DNA of 64,000 nucleotides, taken from positions 124,001-188,000 of the forward strand of contig CABIZO010000002.1 in NCBI GenBank assembly GCA_902363255.1, in the 5' to 3' direction. Each line of letters begins with the position of its first letter. Positions within the stretch are counted from its first letter, which is position 1. The notes below the pieces were generated by a model. That model ran no database searches and was not told the origin of the DNA. It saw nothing but the letters and a program-made list of their open reading frames with translations. Below, piece after piece: positions 31,301 through 46,300 of this stretch. This DNA comes from Peptostreptococcaceae bacterium. GTDB taxonomy: Bacteria > Bacillota > Clostridia > Peptostreptococcales > Peptostreptococcaceae. The translations under genes were made by a program, and so were the position numbers.

Positions 31301-34300
31301 TATTTTAATATACATGCCTCAAATACCACATTATGATTATATATTATTACTTACGGAAAACTTAATAATTTTATGTGGAGTTCCATTTGCGTGGTTTGTA
31401 TACGATGTAATTGGAGAAAGATTTAAAAATAAATTTGATTTAGGTAAAGAAATGAAATTAGCTAAGTACGGAATTTTCATTTACTTCTTCCATATTCCTC
31501 TACAATCAATTATTAAAAAAGTTTGGTTTAAAGTAATGCCAATTAGCTCCATGAGCAGCTTAATAATCTTCTTTGTGGCACCAATAATAACAATAACAAT
31601 ATGTGCGTGTGTTGCTGTATTTATGAGAAAATATATGAGGAGAATCTATATGGTATTAACTGGTGGTAGATAAACTTATATTATAGATGTATAAAAGACC
31701 TACATAATTTTAATTTATGTAGGTCTTTTACATCTAGAGAATTTACAGATTATTTATTTTTGAATAAATCAAAAAAATTTATCTTCTTAAGTTTTAATTA
31801 AGGTTTTTGGGAAAAGTAAAGATAATCAAAAGTACTTTTGTAAACAATAAGGAGGTAAAATATGAAAAAAAATAATAAGATTGTAGCTTTAACAATATTC
31901 ACATTAGCTATAATATTTGGTACTTTGTATGAAGGCAATTTAAAAGTTGATGCTCTTGGAAATACAAGATATTCATCTACATATAGTGAGGATAATTCAT
32001 CTCCTAAGTTCCCTTGTCCAAGGGGTGGATGGGTGCTAAAAGAAAGTGTTAGTGAATTAAAAGAAAGGGGAGCACTTACAGAAGAAGATGTAAAAAATAT
32101 TGACTCATATATGACAAAGGACAGACAAGCTAAAGAGGCTGAAATTAAAGAGCGAATTTATAATGCTGAATGTGAAAAAATTGATAAAATGGTAAGTGAA
32201 AAAGTGATTACTAAGGAAAAAGGTGAAAAACTTAAAGCAACAGTGAAAGAAAATATACAAGATATGAAAAGAAATATGAAAAAATTAAATAATAAATAAT
32301 TAAAAAGGGCTTGGTACTAATAGTTTAGTATCAAGCCTTTAAAAATGAGAAAACTTTATTGTTTTCATATTTTATAATATAATACAGAATGATTAACAAA
32401 ATTAAATGGTGAAAAAATATATTTAGTATTAAATAAAATATGTAATTCAATATATATCATAAATTAAGAATCAGAGGAGAAGGAAATGTCAGTAGGATTG
32501 AAATATCTATATAATGAAATAAAAAAGCATGAAGTAAAACTTTTAGCAGGTGAAAAAGGGTTAAAAAATAAAGTGAGATGGACTCAATTAGTAGAAAGTG
32601 AGGAAGTGGCTAATTTTTTACAAGGTGGAGAATTACTTTTCACTACTGGATTAGCTATGACATCAAAGGAGGATTTATTCAAACTTGTAAAAAAGACTCA
32701 TGAAATGTTAGCTAGTGGAATTATCTTATATATAGGAAGATATATTAATGAAGTAGATGAAGAAATAATAAATTACTGCAACGAAAATAATTATCCTGTT
32801 TTTTCTGTTTCTTGGGGAGTAGAAATGAGAGATACTATGAGGTACCTGTCAGCTCGTATTATTGAATCAGAAAGAAAATATATGGAATTAGCTAATGCCA
32901 TAAAAGATGCTATATTTTTGCCTGAGCACAAAGAATTGTTTTTACCCGTTTTCAATAAGGTTGGCTATAAGGAAAACTGGAATTACTATGTAACAATGAT
33001 TGAAGCGAACTCAAAGGATAGTGATAATATTGATTTAAACGCTGAAATGATACAAGTTACCAACTTTATAGATATAGAGTTGAACTATGTGAGAAATCAT
33101 TTTTTTGTTTTTAATGTGGGCCATCTCAATATTATAGTATTTAATAATATAGTATACGAAGAAATTGAAGAAGCTATGAAAAAATTATATATTAAACTAA
33201 TGAAAGAATTTACAGGATTAGAGTTTTATTTAGGCTTGGATAAAAAAGATTGTACATTAGAAACTTTTCATAATGGGTATGAAGCTAGTAAAAAGATACT
33301 TCAAATTAATAAACTTCTTAGACATGAAAAATCTAATATTAGATTTAGTGATATAGATGTATATAGATTATTTTTAGAAATGGATAGTAAAGAAAATTTA
33401 AAAAAATTTTATGAAAACAATTTAGGTAAATTAGAAGCGTATGATAACATGAATGATACGGACTATTTACAAGTGATAACTTCTTATTATGAAAATAATT
33501 GCAAAATGAATGAAACAGCAAGCGCCTTATTTATTCATAGAAATACTCTAAATTATAAGATGAATAAGATAGAAGAAATATTAGATATAAATTTAGATGA
33601 TATAAGCGATAAAAGTAAAATTTACTTATGTACGATTATTAAATACTTATTATAAGTCGTTACGGGTTGTATGATAAAAGTCAATTGTGCATATGCATAA
33701 AATTTTATGTAAAAATAAACATGGTCTGCTGTTTTTATTCATGTGATAATAATTTTAAAGTATGTTTAATTTATTGAAATTAAGATGAATTTCTAAAAAG
33801 GAGATTGACGTATGAAAAAAATATATTTTAACGGAAACGTAATAACAGTAGATCAAAATGAAACTGTTGCTGAAGCTATCTTAATTGAAGATGGCAAAAT
33901 AAAAGCTGTTGGAACTAATGATGAAATTTTAGCATTAGATGCTGACGCTGAAAGAATTGATTTAAATAAGAAAACGATATTACCAGGATTTATAGATCCA
34001 CATGGCCATATAGTTGCTATAGCTCAAACTTTAATGATAGTTATGTTAGGAGATGTAACTTCTAAAGAAGAGTTATTAGAAAGATTAAGAAAAGAATTAA
34101 AAGAAAATCCAGTAGAAGAAGGAAAATGGTTAATAGGATTTGGTTACGATAATACTAAATTTGAAGATGGAGAACATCCAACTAAATTCGATTTAGATAC
34201 TGTAAGTAAAGAAATACCAATAACAGTTTCTCATGCATCTGGACATTTAGCAGCTGTAAACTCAAGAGCTTTAGAGCTTTACGGATACTGCGGAGATGAT

Positions 34301-37300
34301 TACATAGTACCAGAAGGTGGAGTTGTAAGGACTGTTTCACCTGATTCAAAAGAGCCAAATGGTGTATTAGAAGAAAATGCTATATTAGATAGTGAAAAGA
34401 AAAAAGTAGTACCAAGCCCAGGATTTGAAGATGTATTAAAAGCTATAGTTAGAGCTCAAAAAATATATGCTTCACTTGGAGTAACAACTACTCAAGATGC
34501 ATCTGTAGAAGAAGCTAATCACTACAACCACATGTTAGGAGCTTGTGCTCAAAACAACATGTTATTCATAGATATAGTAGGACTTGCTACTCAACCATCA
34601 ACTAAAAACTTAATGAAAAATGAAGGAACTCCAAAGAGAGAATACTTCAATCACTATAAATTAGGTGGAGCTAAAACTTGGTTAGATGGATCTCCACAAG
34701 GATTTACTGCTTGGTTAAGTAAACCATATCACGTAGTTCCAGAGGGACAACCTGCTGACTACTGTGGATATGGAACTCAAACTGATGAAGTAGTTACTCA
34801 GTACTTTGTTGACTGTATAGAAATGAACGTTCAAGTTCATGTACATGTTAATGGAGATGAAGCTTGTGAGCAATTCTTAAGATGTTACGAAAAAGCTGTT
34901 GAAATAACAGGACACGGAACAGAATTAAGACCAGTTATGGTTCACTGCCAAGCTTTAAGATATGATCAATTAGATAGAGTTAAAGCATTAAATGCTGTAC
35001 CTACATTCTTCAACGATCACGTTAGATTCTGGGGAGATTTACACCACGATAAAGTATTTGGACCAGAAAGAGCTCAAAATATATCTCCAATAGGTTGGGC
35101 ATTAGAAAAAGGTATAAAATTCACTCTACATCAAGATCCACCGGTAAAAATGCCTAACCAAATAATAGGTATACACACTGCTGTAAATAGAACAACAGAA
35201 AGTGGAAGAGTTTTAGGTGAACACCAAAGAATATCAGTAATGGAAGCTATAAAAGCTGTTACTATAAATGGAGCTTATCAATACTTTGAAGAAGATGTAA
35301 AAGGATCTTTAGAAGTTGGTAAGTTAGCAGATATGGTAATACTTGATAAAAACCCATTAGAAATACCAGCAGAAGAATTAGATACTATAAAAGTTGTAGA
35401 AACAATTAAAGAAGGTAAAACTATATTTGCTATATAATTTTAAGCTCCTAGAAGTGGTAAGTCCACATCTAGGAGTTTTTTATATATGAATAAAAGAACA
35501 ATTACTATTAAAGGTTCATAAAATATTGTAAAACTATTTATTATGGGGTGGGTATATGCATAGAAAAAAAAGACAACAAAATCCAAATGAGAGTGAAAAA
35601 TATACTCTTGCCAATCTTAATCTAAGAGACGAAAAGTCTACACAAGGTAATATTATAACAGTTATACCAGCAGGCTCAAAAGTTCAAGTTATTGATGCAG
35701 CAGAAGATTGGTATGAAGTAGTTTATAATGGTCAAAGAGGATTTGTTTACAACGAATATTTATCAAAAACACAATACACTTGGACAGATGCTATATTAAG
35801 ATCTTATCCAGATTCAGCATCAAATCCAGTAGCCATAGTTCCAGCAAAATCTAGGGTACAAGTTTTAGATGTAAATGGAGATTGGAGTAGAGTTATTTAT
35901 GATGATAAAGAAGGGTATATTTTCAATGTATTCTTAAGTAATGATGGTATGGATCCGGGTGGATATGATTTTACTTATTTTGATACAGATATGGTTAAAT
36001 TTGTAAATGATAATAATATAAAAAGTCCAACTACAAACTTAATAACTACTAATTTAAAAAATAGATTAACTTATGTATTTAAAAAAGGTGAAAATAACCA
36101 GTGGGAGTTACTTTATAGATGGAGTTCTACTGTAGGTAAACCTAGTACGCCAACTATTACAGGGACTTTTTATATAACAGGCAGAAAACCATACTTTGGA
36201 TCAGATACTTACAGAGTAAAATATGCTACAAGGATTAAAGGTAGCTATTATTATCATTCAATTCTTTTTAATGCTGAAGGAACTGAGATAATTAACGATA
36301 CATTAGGAGAAGCTTTAAGTCATGGGTGTATAAGGTTGGCAGTGGAAAATGCTCAATGGATTTACGATAATGTGCTAGATACAACTACAGTGGTAATTTA
36401 TTAACATAAGAAGGGCAAGGTGATTATAATCTTGCCTTATTTTAATTGTAAAGAATTGAATATTTAAAGTCATTAAGTGAAAATAAATTAAAAGAAATAG
36501 AAAATTTAATTAATGGTAAGTTGTAAGGTAATTAATATAGAGATATAATATTTTATAAGGGATAAATTAACATTTGTCTTAAATTGATTTATATTTATAC
36601 AGTATAAAAGGAGAACGTTAATGATTTATTTAGGGGAAAAAGAAGAAAAGGGAAAAGATACATCTAGTGTAGTAATGGAAAAGTTACTAAAATCTAGAAC
36701 AATATTTATTTCAGGAGAGATAAACCAAGAATTAGCAGAAAAAGTATCTACGCAATTGTTAATTTTACAAGAAATGGGTGATGAACCTATAAAAATATTT
36801 ATCAATAGTCAAGGTGGACATGTGGAAGCTGGAGATACTATCCACGATATGATAAAATTTGTAAAACCAAAAGTTATGATTATAGGTACTGGATGGGTTG
36901 CTAGTGCTGGAATAACAATATATCTTGCAGCAGATAAAGAAAATAGATACTCTTTACCAAATACAAGATATATGATACATCAACCACTTGGTCAATGTAG
37001 AGGTCAAGCAACAGATCTTCATATAGAAGCTTTAGAAATTGCTAGAGTTCGTGAGAGAATAAATAAAATAATAAGTACTGCTACAAATCAACCTTTAGAA
37101 AAAGTTAAAAATGATACAGATAGAAATTATTGGTTGAATTGTGATGAAGCAGTTGAATATGGAATAGTAAATAAAGTAATAAGTTCTTACGATGAACTGC
37201 CAAGTTTATAAAAAGAGGGTCTATACATTATCAAGAGTAAATTTTAATAAATGTTAAAAAACTTAATTTTAATATACTATACATATATAGCATATTAAAA

Positions 37301-40300
37301 TTAAAAATGGGATATCTGTATTTTGAGATATCCCATTTTTAATTCGTAATATATTAATATTGTTCATTAAATCTATTCGATAAATTCGGAATTTAAAAAT
37401 CTGAACTTTATCCTAAAAAAGTAGAGCAGTTTTATACTTTCTGCTGTGTCAAAAAAATCCCAAAGATTGATCCAATCAGGGCAATCGGAGCTATTCTGAT
37501 GAACAGCCACTCAAATGCGTGAAAAACCACTCCGACAACTGCGGTTTCAGGGTCACTATAATCCCAACCCAAGTAAGGACTATTTGACACTATTAAAACA
37601 GTAAAAATAGCAACTATAACCACACACAGTGAAATAAGAAGCCAGTGAATCATTTTGCGTCTCATTGCTTTCCTTTGTGCGAGTTGCAAGTTTATGACCT
37701 CAAGTTTTTCAGAAATCGCTTTTAAGTCATCAACCTTCGACTCAACTATAGTTTCTCCAAGCAAAGTGCTTACGGATGTTTCAAACACTTCCGATATAGA
37801 AATCAGCATATCAGAATCGGGAACCGACAATCCTTGTTCCCATTTAGAGATTGTTTGTCGCACCACATTCAGCTTGATAGCAAGTTCTTCTTGCGAAAGC
37901 CCTTTCGATTTTCTAATTGCTTTAATATTTTCCTTTAGCATTAGTGATAACCTCCTTTCTACTACTATTATATAAGGAACTACTCGTTGCTATAAGCAAC
38001 GCAAATTAACATTTACTTATTCAGTGTCCTTATACTATCAACAATACCTAGATCTCGATAAATTCCTATTAATCTATATGGTATCAAAATAATCTTTATT
38101 TTGTATTACATAACAATTGCGAATGAAGCAGTTATAATATAATTATATTATAACTGCTTCATTCGCAATTGTTATATAATGTAAAGTAAAAAAATGTTAT
38201 AATACGATATATTAAAAATGACTTAATAAGTATTGTTTAATATATAGTATTATTTTTAAGTGAGATTTCTAGGCATTATAAATGCGTAATATAAAAGATA
38301 TATAACCAATTCTAAGATAAGGTGCTTTTTAATAAATTTAAATATATTTTATTTATTAGATAAAGAAATTAGGGAGAGAAGTATGTACATTGGAAAAATA
38401 TTGAAGAGGATTATAAGATAACTTTTGGGGCAAAAGATTTTTAGACTTTTATAAAAGGATTACTTTCAGAAGAACACTTTGATTGTGAATAACATTATGA
38501 AGATATTGATAAGGGAGGAGAATTATGACACCAAAAGAATTTGTACAATTATTTCATAAAGAGAAGAGTGATTTATTAAATATATATTTTGGCAATCTAA
38601 AAAATACAGAAGTTGGGCTAGATATAGAGAGTCTTAATTTAACTGAAGACCAAATTGATATAATGAAAGGTATTATTGATAAAGTACTTACAGATACAAT
38701 GTAAACAATTTTACTAGGTATAGAAGGAGAAGCATCTATTGGAGGCATACAGCAGAAGTATAAGTTATATGATGAAAATGGTGACAAGCTAACAGGATGT
38801 GGAGAAATAGAGGAATATGCATATGAATATTTTCAAGAATTTGAATAATATCACTATTATAAGTTTAATATGAGGAGATAAGAATGGATAAAAGAAGAAA
38901 AAAAGAATTATTAAAACAATTTAAAAATGATGAGAAAAATGAGTTTGAAAAATCGCTTCCTTTTAGTACAGAAATATTTGAAGAATTATTTAATTATATA
39001 GATACAACACTAGAGAGCCATGGATGCGATCATACTTTAAAATATACAAAAAAATTTTTAGAAGATAATAATTTACCTTTGGAAAAATCTATAGAGTGGT
39101 TAGAAGAAAATGGTGGATATTGTGATTGTGAAGTTTTAGCTAATATAGAAGATAAAATATTAGATATAGAGTAGTTATAAAAACTTAATAGTTCGCACTT
39201 ATATATTGGCAAATAAATTTCAATTTGATAAATATGTTTAAAAATTATTAACACAGGGAGTAACATATGACAAATAAAAAAAAGATAATAGAATTTAATA
39301 TGAAAGATATTATTAATATAAAAATAAATTTTACTATTAATAATACTATATTTGATAAAGATGAATTTATAGATTATGATGAGGGTCAATTATTAGCCTA
39401 CAATGAAATGATAGAAGATATAGAAATAATGTATGAAGATGAATTTGTAAATAAATATCTTAAGATAGTAGAAAATATTGATAGTGCATTTGAAAAAGAA
39501 GAAATAAAAGATAAAAAAGAAATTGAAAAACTTTCAGGATATAACAATGCAATAGTAGAGGTTTTAGAATTAATTGATCCAATTTATAAATATGATTTAG
39601 ATAAATAAATATATTAATAAATCAGCTATTTTCTTTGAAGATTATTTATATGATTATGATTATTCATCTAAATATGAAAATAAAGTTTTTGAGGTTTTTT
39701 ATGGAGATTGGTTGGACCTTACTTTTGTAATCGGTAAACAATTAAAAATAAGTACATAATATTAATATATTACGAATTAAAAATGGGATATCTGTATTTT
39801 GAGATATCCCATTTTTAGTTTTAACATATTATACATATATAGCATATTAAAATTAAGTTTTTTTAACATTTATTAAAATTTACTCTTGATAATATACAGA
39901 CCCTCTTTTTAATTGATTGATGGAGGATAGAGAATAATGGCAACACTTTTATTAATTATAATTTATAGAGCATTTATAAGTTTAGGACTTCCTGATGCTA
40001 TACTAGGATCTGCATGGCCAATAATGCACAAAAACTTAAATACATCAGTGTCATCGGCAGGAATTATAACAATGATTATTTGTGGTGGAACAATAGTATC
40101 AAGTTTATATAGTAATAGACTGATTAAAAGATTTGGGACAGCAAAAGTTACAATAATATCTGTACTGCTTACAGCCATTGGAATATATGGAATATCAATT
40201 ACTCCAAATTTCATGATTATTTGCTTGTTGTCAATTCCTATGGGGCTGGGTGCAGGAGCTGTAGACTCAGCGTTAAACAATTTTGTAGCTCTACATTATG

Positions 40301-43300
40301 AAGCTAAACATATGAATTGGTTACATTGTTTTTGGGGAGTAGGAGCTACAAGTGGACCTTTGTTAATGTCTATGTTTATAGATAATACAAGTGGTTGGAA
40401 AAGAGGATATGGAACTATTGGAATTTTACAATTTATTTTAGTTACAGTTTTAATTTTTACATTGCCACTATGGAGAAAATTTGAGAGAAAAGAAGAAGTA
40501 TTTTTGGAAGACGAAAAGCATGATGTAAGTATACAATCTTTATTAAGGCTAAAAGGAGCAAAATCAGCTCTTATTTCATTTTTCGCTTATTGTGCAGTGG
40601 AAGCCACAGCGTGCCTTTGGGGAAGTTCATTTTTAGTTATTTGCAAGGGGATTTCAGTTGAAAGAGCTGCAAAATGGGTGTCTCTTTACTACTTAGGAAT
40701 AACGGTAGGAAGATTTTTGGCAGGATTTCTAGCTATAAAACTAAATAATAAACAAATGATGAGGTTGGGACAAATTATATGTTTAATTGGCACAATTGTA
40801 CTGATGTTACCTTTTTCAGTATATTTTCAAATGATAGGTCTTATATTAATAGGTCTTGGTTGTGCACCAATTTATCCAGCTATGCTACATGAAACACCAG
40901 TAAGATTTGGTTCTACTATGTCCCAGGGAATAATGGGAATTCAAATGGCTACAGCTTATGTTGGTAGTACATTTATGCCGCCTTTGTTTTGTATTATTGG
41001 AAATAATATAGGATTTTATATGTTACCATTATTTTTAGTCTTTATAGCTTTATTAATGTTAATTTCTACAGAGAGGGTAAATAAAATTATATAAATAATA
41101 TATATTGTTTTTTATTTACAAAAGATGATACAATAAGTATTTATATTATATATTAGTATGAGAAAGAATAATGTCTAAGAAGAGAAAGCATAGAATTGGA
41201 ATAATAAATTATTTTAAATTTAAGCAATGACTATAAGTTTAAGGAGATAGAAATGGTACATAAATTTGAAGCAATAATTAAGAAATTGGAAGATAAAGAT
41301 GGTGCATACATTGAAATTCCTTTTGATGTGGAAAAAACATTTGGAGCAAAAAGGGTAAAAGTTAAAGCTAAATTTGACAATATAGAATACCGTGGGTCTA
41401 TAGTTAAAATGGGTGGACCATGTCATATGATTGGAATAACAAAAGATATTAGAAAAAAACTAGGAAAAGATCAAGGAGATATAATATCTGTTGAAGTTGA
41501 AAAAGATGAAGAAGAAAGAATAGTTGAAATCCCAGAGGATTTTGCGAAAAATATGGAAGAAAATCCAAAAGCAAAAGATTTTTATGAAAGCTTATCTTAT
41601 TCAGGAAAAAGAAAGTATGTAAATTGGATAAATAGTGCTAAAAAAGCTGAGACTAGAGAAAAAAGAATTGCTGAGGCGATTTTAAAACTAAAAGATAAAA
41701 TAAAGCTATGATTACTTCATAGCTTTATTTTATTATGTTTTTTTTTATTAAATAATTTGACATTCAAAATAAATAATTGACATTAATCTAAGCAACGGAT
41801 ATAATTAAATTAATATCGGTCGGACGACCGACTTATGTGGTGGAAGGGAGTATATAATCATGAACAAAATAAAAATAGTAACAGATAGCTCTTGCGATTT
41901 AAATAAGGAAATAATTGAAAAATATAATATAAAAGTAGTACCTCTTAATGTTTCTTTTGGAAAAGATACATATATAGATGGAGAATTAGATAAAAAAGAA
42001 TTTTATGAAAGGATGAAAAGTTCTAGTGAACTACCTAAGACTTCTTGTCCATCTCCAGAAAGATTTATGCAAAGTTATGAAGGAGATGAGGATGTAATCA
42101 TATTTACTATAGCATCAGCTTTATCAGGAACTTACTCTGCGGCTCTTCTTGCTAAAAACATGATGTTAGAAGAAAATCCTAATAAGAAAATAGCAGTAAT
42201 TGACACGGAAACAGGATCAATAGCTCAAGGACAATTCATTATAAAAGCAGCTAAATTAAGAGAAGAAGGAAAGAGTTTTGAAGAAATAGTAGAAACTATA
42301 GAAACTTTAAAGAAAGATAAATTTTTCTATGGGTCATTGGAAACTCTAGAAAATGCTATTAAAGGTGGAAGAATAAATCCGCTGGCTGGAAAACTTATAA
42401 ATGCATTGAATATGAAGGTAATAATAAAAATTGGTGATGGAGTTGTAAAACCAATAGATTCAGCGAGAGGTTCTAATAATTCTATTAAAAAAGTTGCGTC
42501 AAAGATTAGTGATATGATGGAGAATGGAAAATATACATCATTAGCTATAGCTCATGCTAATTGTTTAGAAAAGGCTGAGAAAGCTAAGGAATTAATATTA
42601 AAAAATCATAGCTTTGAAGAAGTTATGATAACAGAAATAGGTTCAGTTATGGGAACTTATGCATCAGAAGGTGCTATATTAGTAAGTGTTTTATAAAGAT
42701 AAGGCTATAAATCAGAAATGATTTATAGCTTTTTTTGTTGGAATTAATAATACTTCATAATAGATAAAAGTTTTCAATAAATAACTATTTACAATTATGC
42801 AACTATGGGTAACAATAAATAAGTAAATATTTAAGAGAAAAACAGGAGATAGAATATGATAAAGTTATTCAAATTTTTAAAAGGAAGTGCAGTAACTTGT
42901 GCTATCCTTGCACCTTTGGTAATGTGTTTAGAAGTTGCCATGGACTTACTACAGCCAACACTTCTTTCTAAGATTATTGATATTGGTGTTGCAAATCAAG
43001 ACTTAAATTATGTGTTGATCACTGGTTTAAAAATGATAATAGCAGCTGTCATAGGTTTGTTTGCAGGAGCAGCTTGTTCTTTTCTTGCAGCTATTGCAGC
43101 CATAAAGCTAGGTGAAGAAGTAAGACAAAACTTATTTGGTAAGATACAAACTTTATCATTTGTAGAGTTGGATAAGTTAAAAACTTCTTCATTAATAACA
43201 AGACTTACAAATGATGTCACTCAAATTCAGCAAATGATGAATATGCTATTACGTATGATGGTAAGAGCACCTTCTACAGCAGTAGGTGGTTTAATTATGG

Positions 43301-46300
43301 CCGTAACTCTAAGTAAAGAATTATCAAATATATTTGTTGTGGCTATACCTATAATTATTATTGTTGTAATTATAATACTAAAAAAATCATTCCCTCTATT
43401 TAATAAAGTACAAAGGAAAATAGATAATATTAACTTAGTAATGAGGGAAAGTATACTAGGAATCAAAATAATAAAGGCGCTTGTTATAGAGGATAAACAA
43501 AAAGAAAGATTTAATGAAGCAAATGAAGACTTAACTATATCAAGTATTAAGTCACAAAATATGAATTTATTATTACTTCCAATTAGTACCTTGATTATGA
43601 ACTTAACAGTAGTAAGTGTACTATGGTTTGGAGGAAATATGTTTGTATCCGGGAATATAGAGATTGGTAAAATTATGGCATTTATAAACTACCTTCTTCA
43701 AATCATGGGTTCTATAATGATGTTAATTAATGGTATGGTTATGTTCTCTAGAGCTCAAGTATCTGCTGGCAGAATTAATGAGGTGTTAAACAGTGAATCT
43801 AGCATAAAAAATAAAGAAGAAGCTACAACAATTAATAAATTTGATATAGAATTTAAAAATGTGTTCTTTAAATATAATGATCATAGTGATTATGTATTAG
43901 AAGATATTTCGGTGAAAATAAATGAGGGTGAAAAAATAGGTATAATTGGTTCAACTGGATGTGGGAAAACTTCATTTGTTAATCTAATACCAAGACTTTA
44001 CGATGCAACTTGTGGAAAAATTCTAATAGGTGGAGTTGATATAAAAAATATTAATATTGACCAACTTAGAGATGAAGTAGGAATAGTTCTTCAAGAAAGC
44101 ATTTTATTCAGCGGTAATATAGAAAGTAATTTTAAGTTTGGTAAGAAAGATGCAACGGAAGATGAAATAATAAGTGCATCTAAGGATTCTCAAGCTTATG
44201 AATTTATTATAAACAAAGAAAATAAATTTAAAGATGAAGTAGAACAAAGAGGTAAAAATTTATCTGGAGGACAAAAACAAAGATTATCTATAGGAAGAAC
44301 TTTAATGAAGAATCCTAAAATATTTATTATGGATGATTCCTCTAGTGCTTTAGATATGGCAACAGAAGCTAAACTTCAAAACTCTATAAGAAATAGAATG
44401 AAGGATAGTACAGTTTTAATAATAGCTCAAAGGATTTCGGCAGTTATGGACTTAGACAGAATTATAGTAATGGATGATGGAAAAATATCAGATGTGGGAA
44501 CTCATAAGGAACTTTTAGAGAGAAATAAAATCTATAAAAGTATAGCAGTTTCTCAAATGGGAGAGGAGGTGCTTGAAATTGTCTAGCAAAGAATTTACAG
44601 TTCAACCTCCAGGGAGAAGAGTAGAAATTGGACTTCATAAGAAAAAAGAAAAGTTAAAAAAACCTAAAGAGACTATAAAAAGATTATTAAGATATATTGG
44701 AAGTAAGAAAGTATCTTTAATTTTAATATTATTGCTATGTATAATAACAACCATAATAAGTGTTGTTGGAACTAGAATTAATGGTATAGTAGTTGATAAA
44801 TATATTGCAGTGGGAGACATATCAGGTTTATTTAAAATTTGTATGATTTTAATACTAATGTATTTTATATCAACTATATCAACTTTTTTACAAAATAGAC
44901 TGATGGTAGATGTGGGGCAAAATACTTCTTATCATATTAGAAAAGATATGTATGAAAAAATGCAAGACTTGCCTATAAGTTATTATGATACACATTCTAG
45001 CGGTGATTTAATGAGTAGGCTTACTAATGATATTGACAATATTAACACTACTTTATCACAAAATTTAACCCAATTAATATCAGGAATAATAAGTGTAATA
45101 GGTATGCTTATTGCAATGTTAATGTTAAATCCAAGTTTAGCATTAATAGGTCTTATAAGTACTCCAATTACCATATTTGGAACTCGAAAATTAATGTCAA
45201 AAACTCAACCCTTATTTGTTAAAAAGCAAAAAACACTTGGAGAGTTAAATGGATATATTGAGGAGATTATATCTGGTCAAAAAGCAGTTTTATTATTTTC
45301 GCAAGAAGATGATGTGAAAGAAAAATTTAAAGTTATAAATAAAAATATGACAGAAAGTTCTATACTTGCTGAAGCCATTTCAGGATGCATGGGACCAATA
45401 AATAACTTTGTAAATAATTTAACTTACTTGATTTTAGCTGTTGCAGGGGGAGTATTTATATTAAAAGGAATGGATATTACTGTAGGTGTAATATTTACAA
45501 TTATTCTATATATGAGAAACTTTAATCAGCCAATAAATCAAATTTTAAATATATCAAATACACTTCAAAGTGCTTTGGCAGGAGCTGAAAGAGTTTTTGA
45601 AGTAATGGATGAAGAGAGTGAAAAAGATCAAGATGATGCAAAGGATGTTGTAAATCTTGATGGTGAAGTTCAGTTAAAAGATGTGGAGTTTTCTTATAAT
45701 AAAGATAAAAAAATATTAAATAATATTAATTTAACGGCTAGAAAAGGAGAAACTGTGGCCATAGTTGGACCAACAGGATCTGGTAAAACAACAATAATAA
45801 ATTTAATAAATAAATTTTACAATATTGATGGAGGAAGCATTTTAATTGATGGCAAAAATATTGATGAACTTACAATGAAGAGTCTTAGAAAATCAGTAGC
45901 AATAGTTCTTCAAGACACTTATTTATTTACAAAATCAGTAAAAGAAAACTTAAGGTATGCTAATTTAACAGCTACAGATGAGGAGATTATAAAAGCAGCA
46001 CAATTATCAAATGCACATCACTTTATCATGCAGTTAGAAGATGGGTACGAGACTATACTAGAAGACAACGGAAGTAATTTATCTCAAGGACAAAGACAAC
46101 TTTTAGCTATTACAAGAGCTATACTTTCTAATTCTTCCATATTGATTCTTGATGAAGCAACTTCATCAATAGATACAAGAACAGAAGTAGCTATACAAGA
46201 TGCAATGACAAAATTAAAAGAAAATAAAACTACTTTTATAATTGCTCATAGATTAAGTACTATAAAGAATGCAGATGTTATTATAGCAATAAAAGATGGC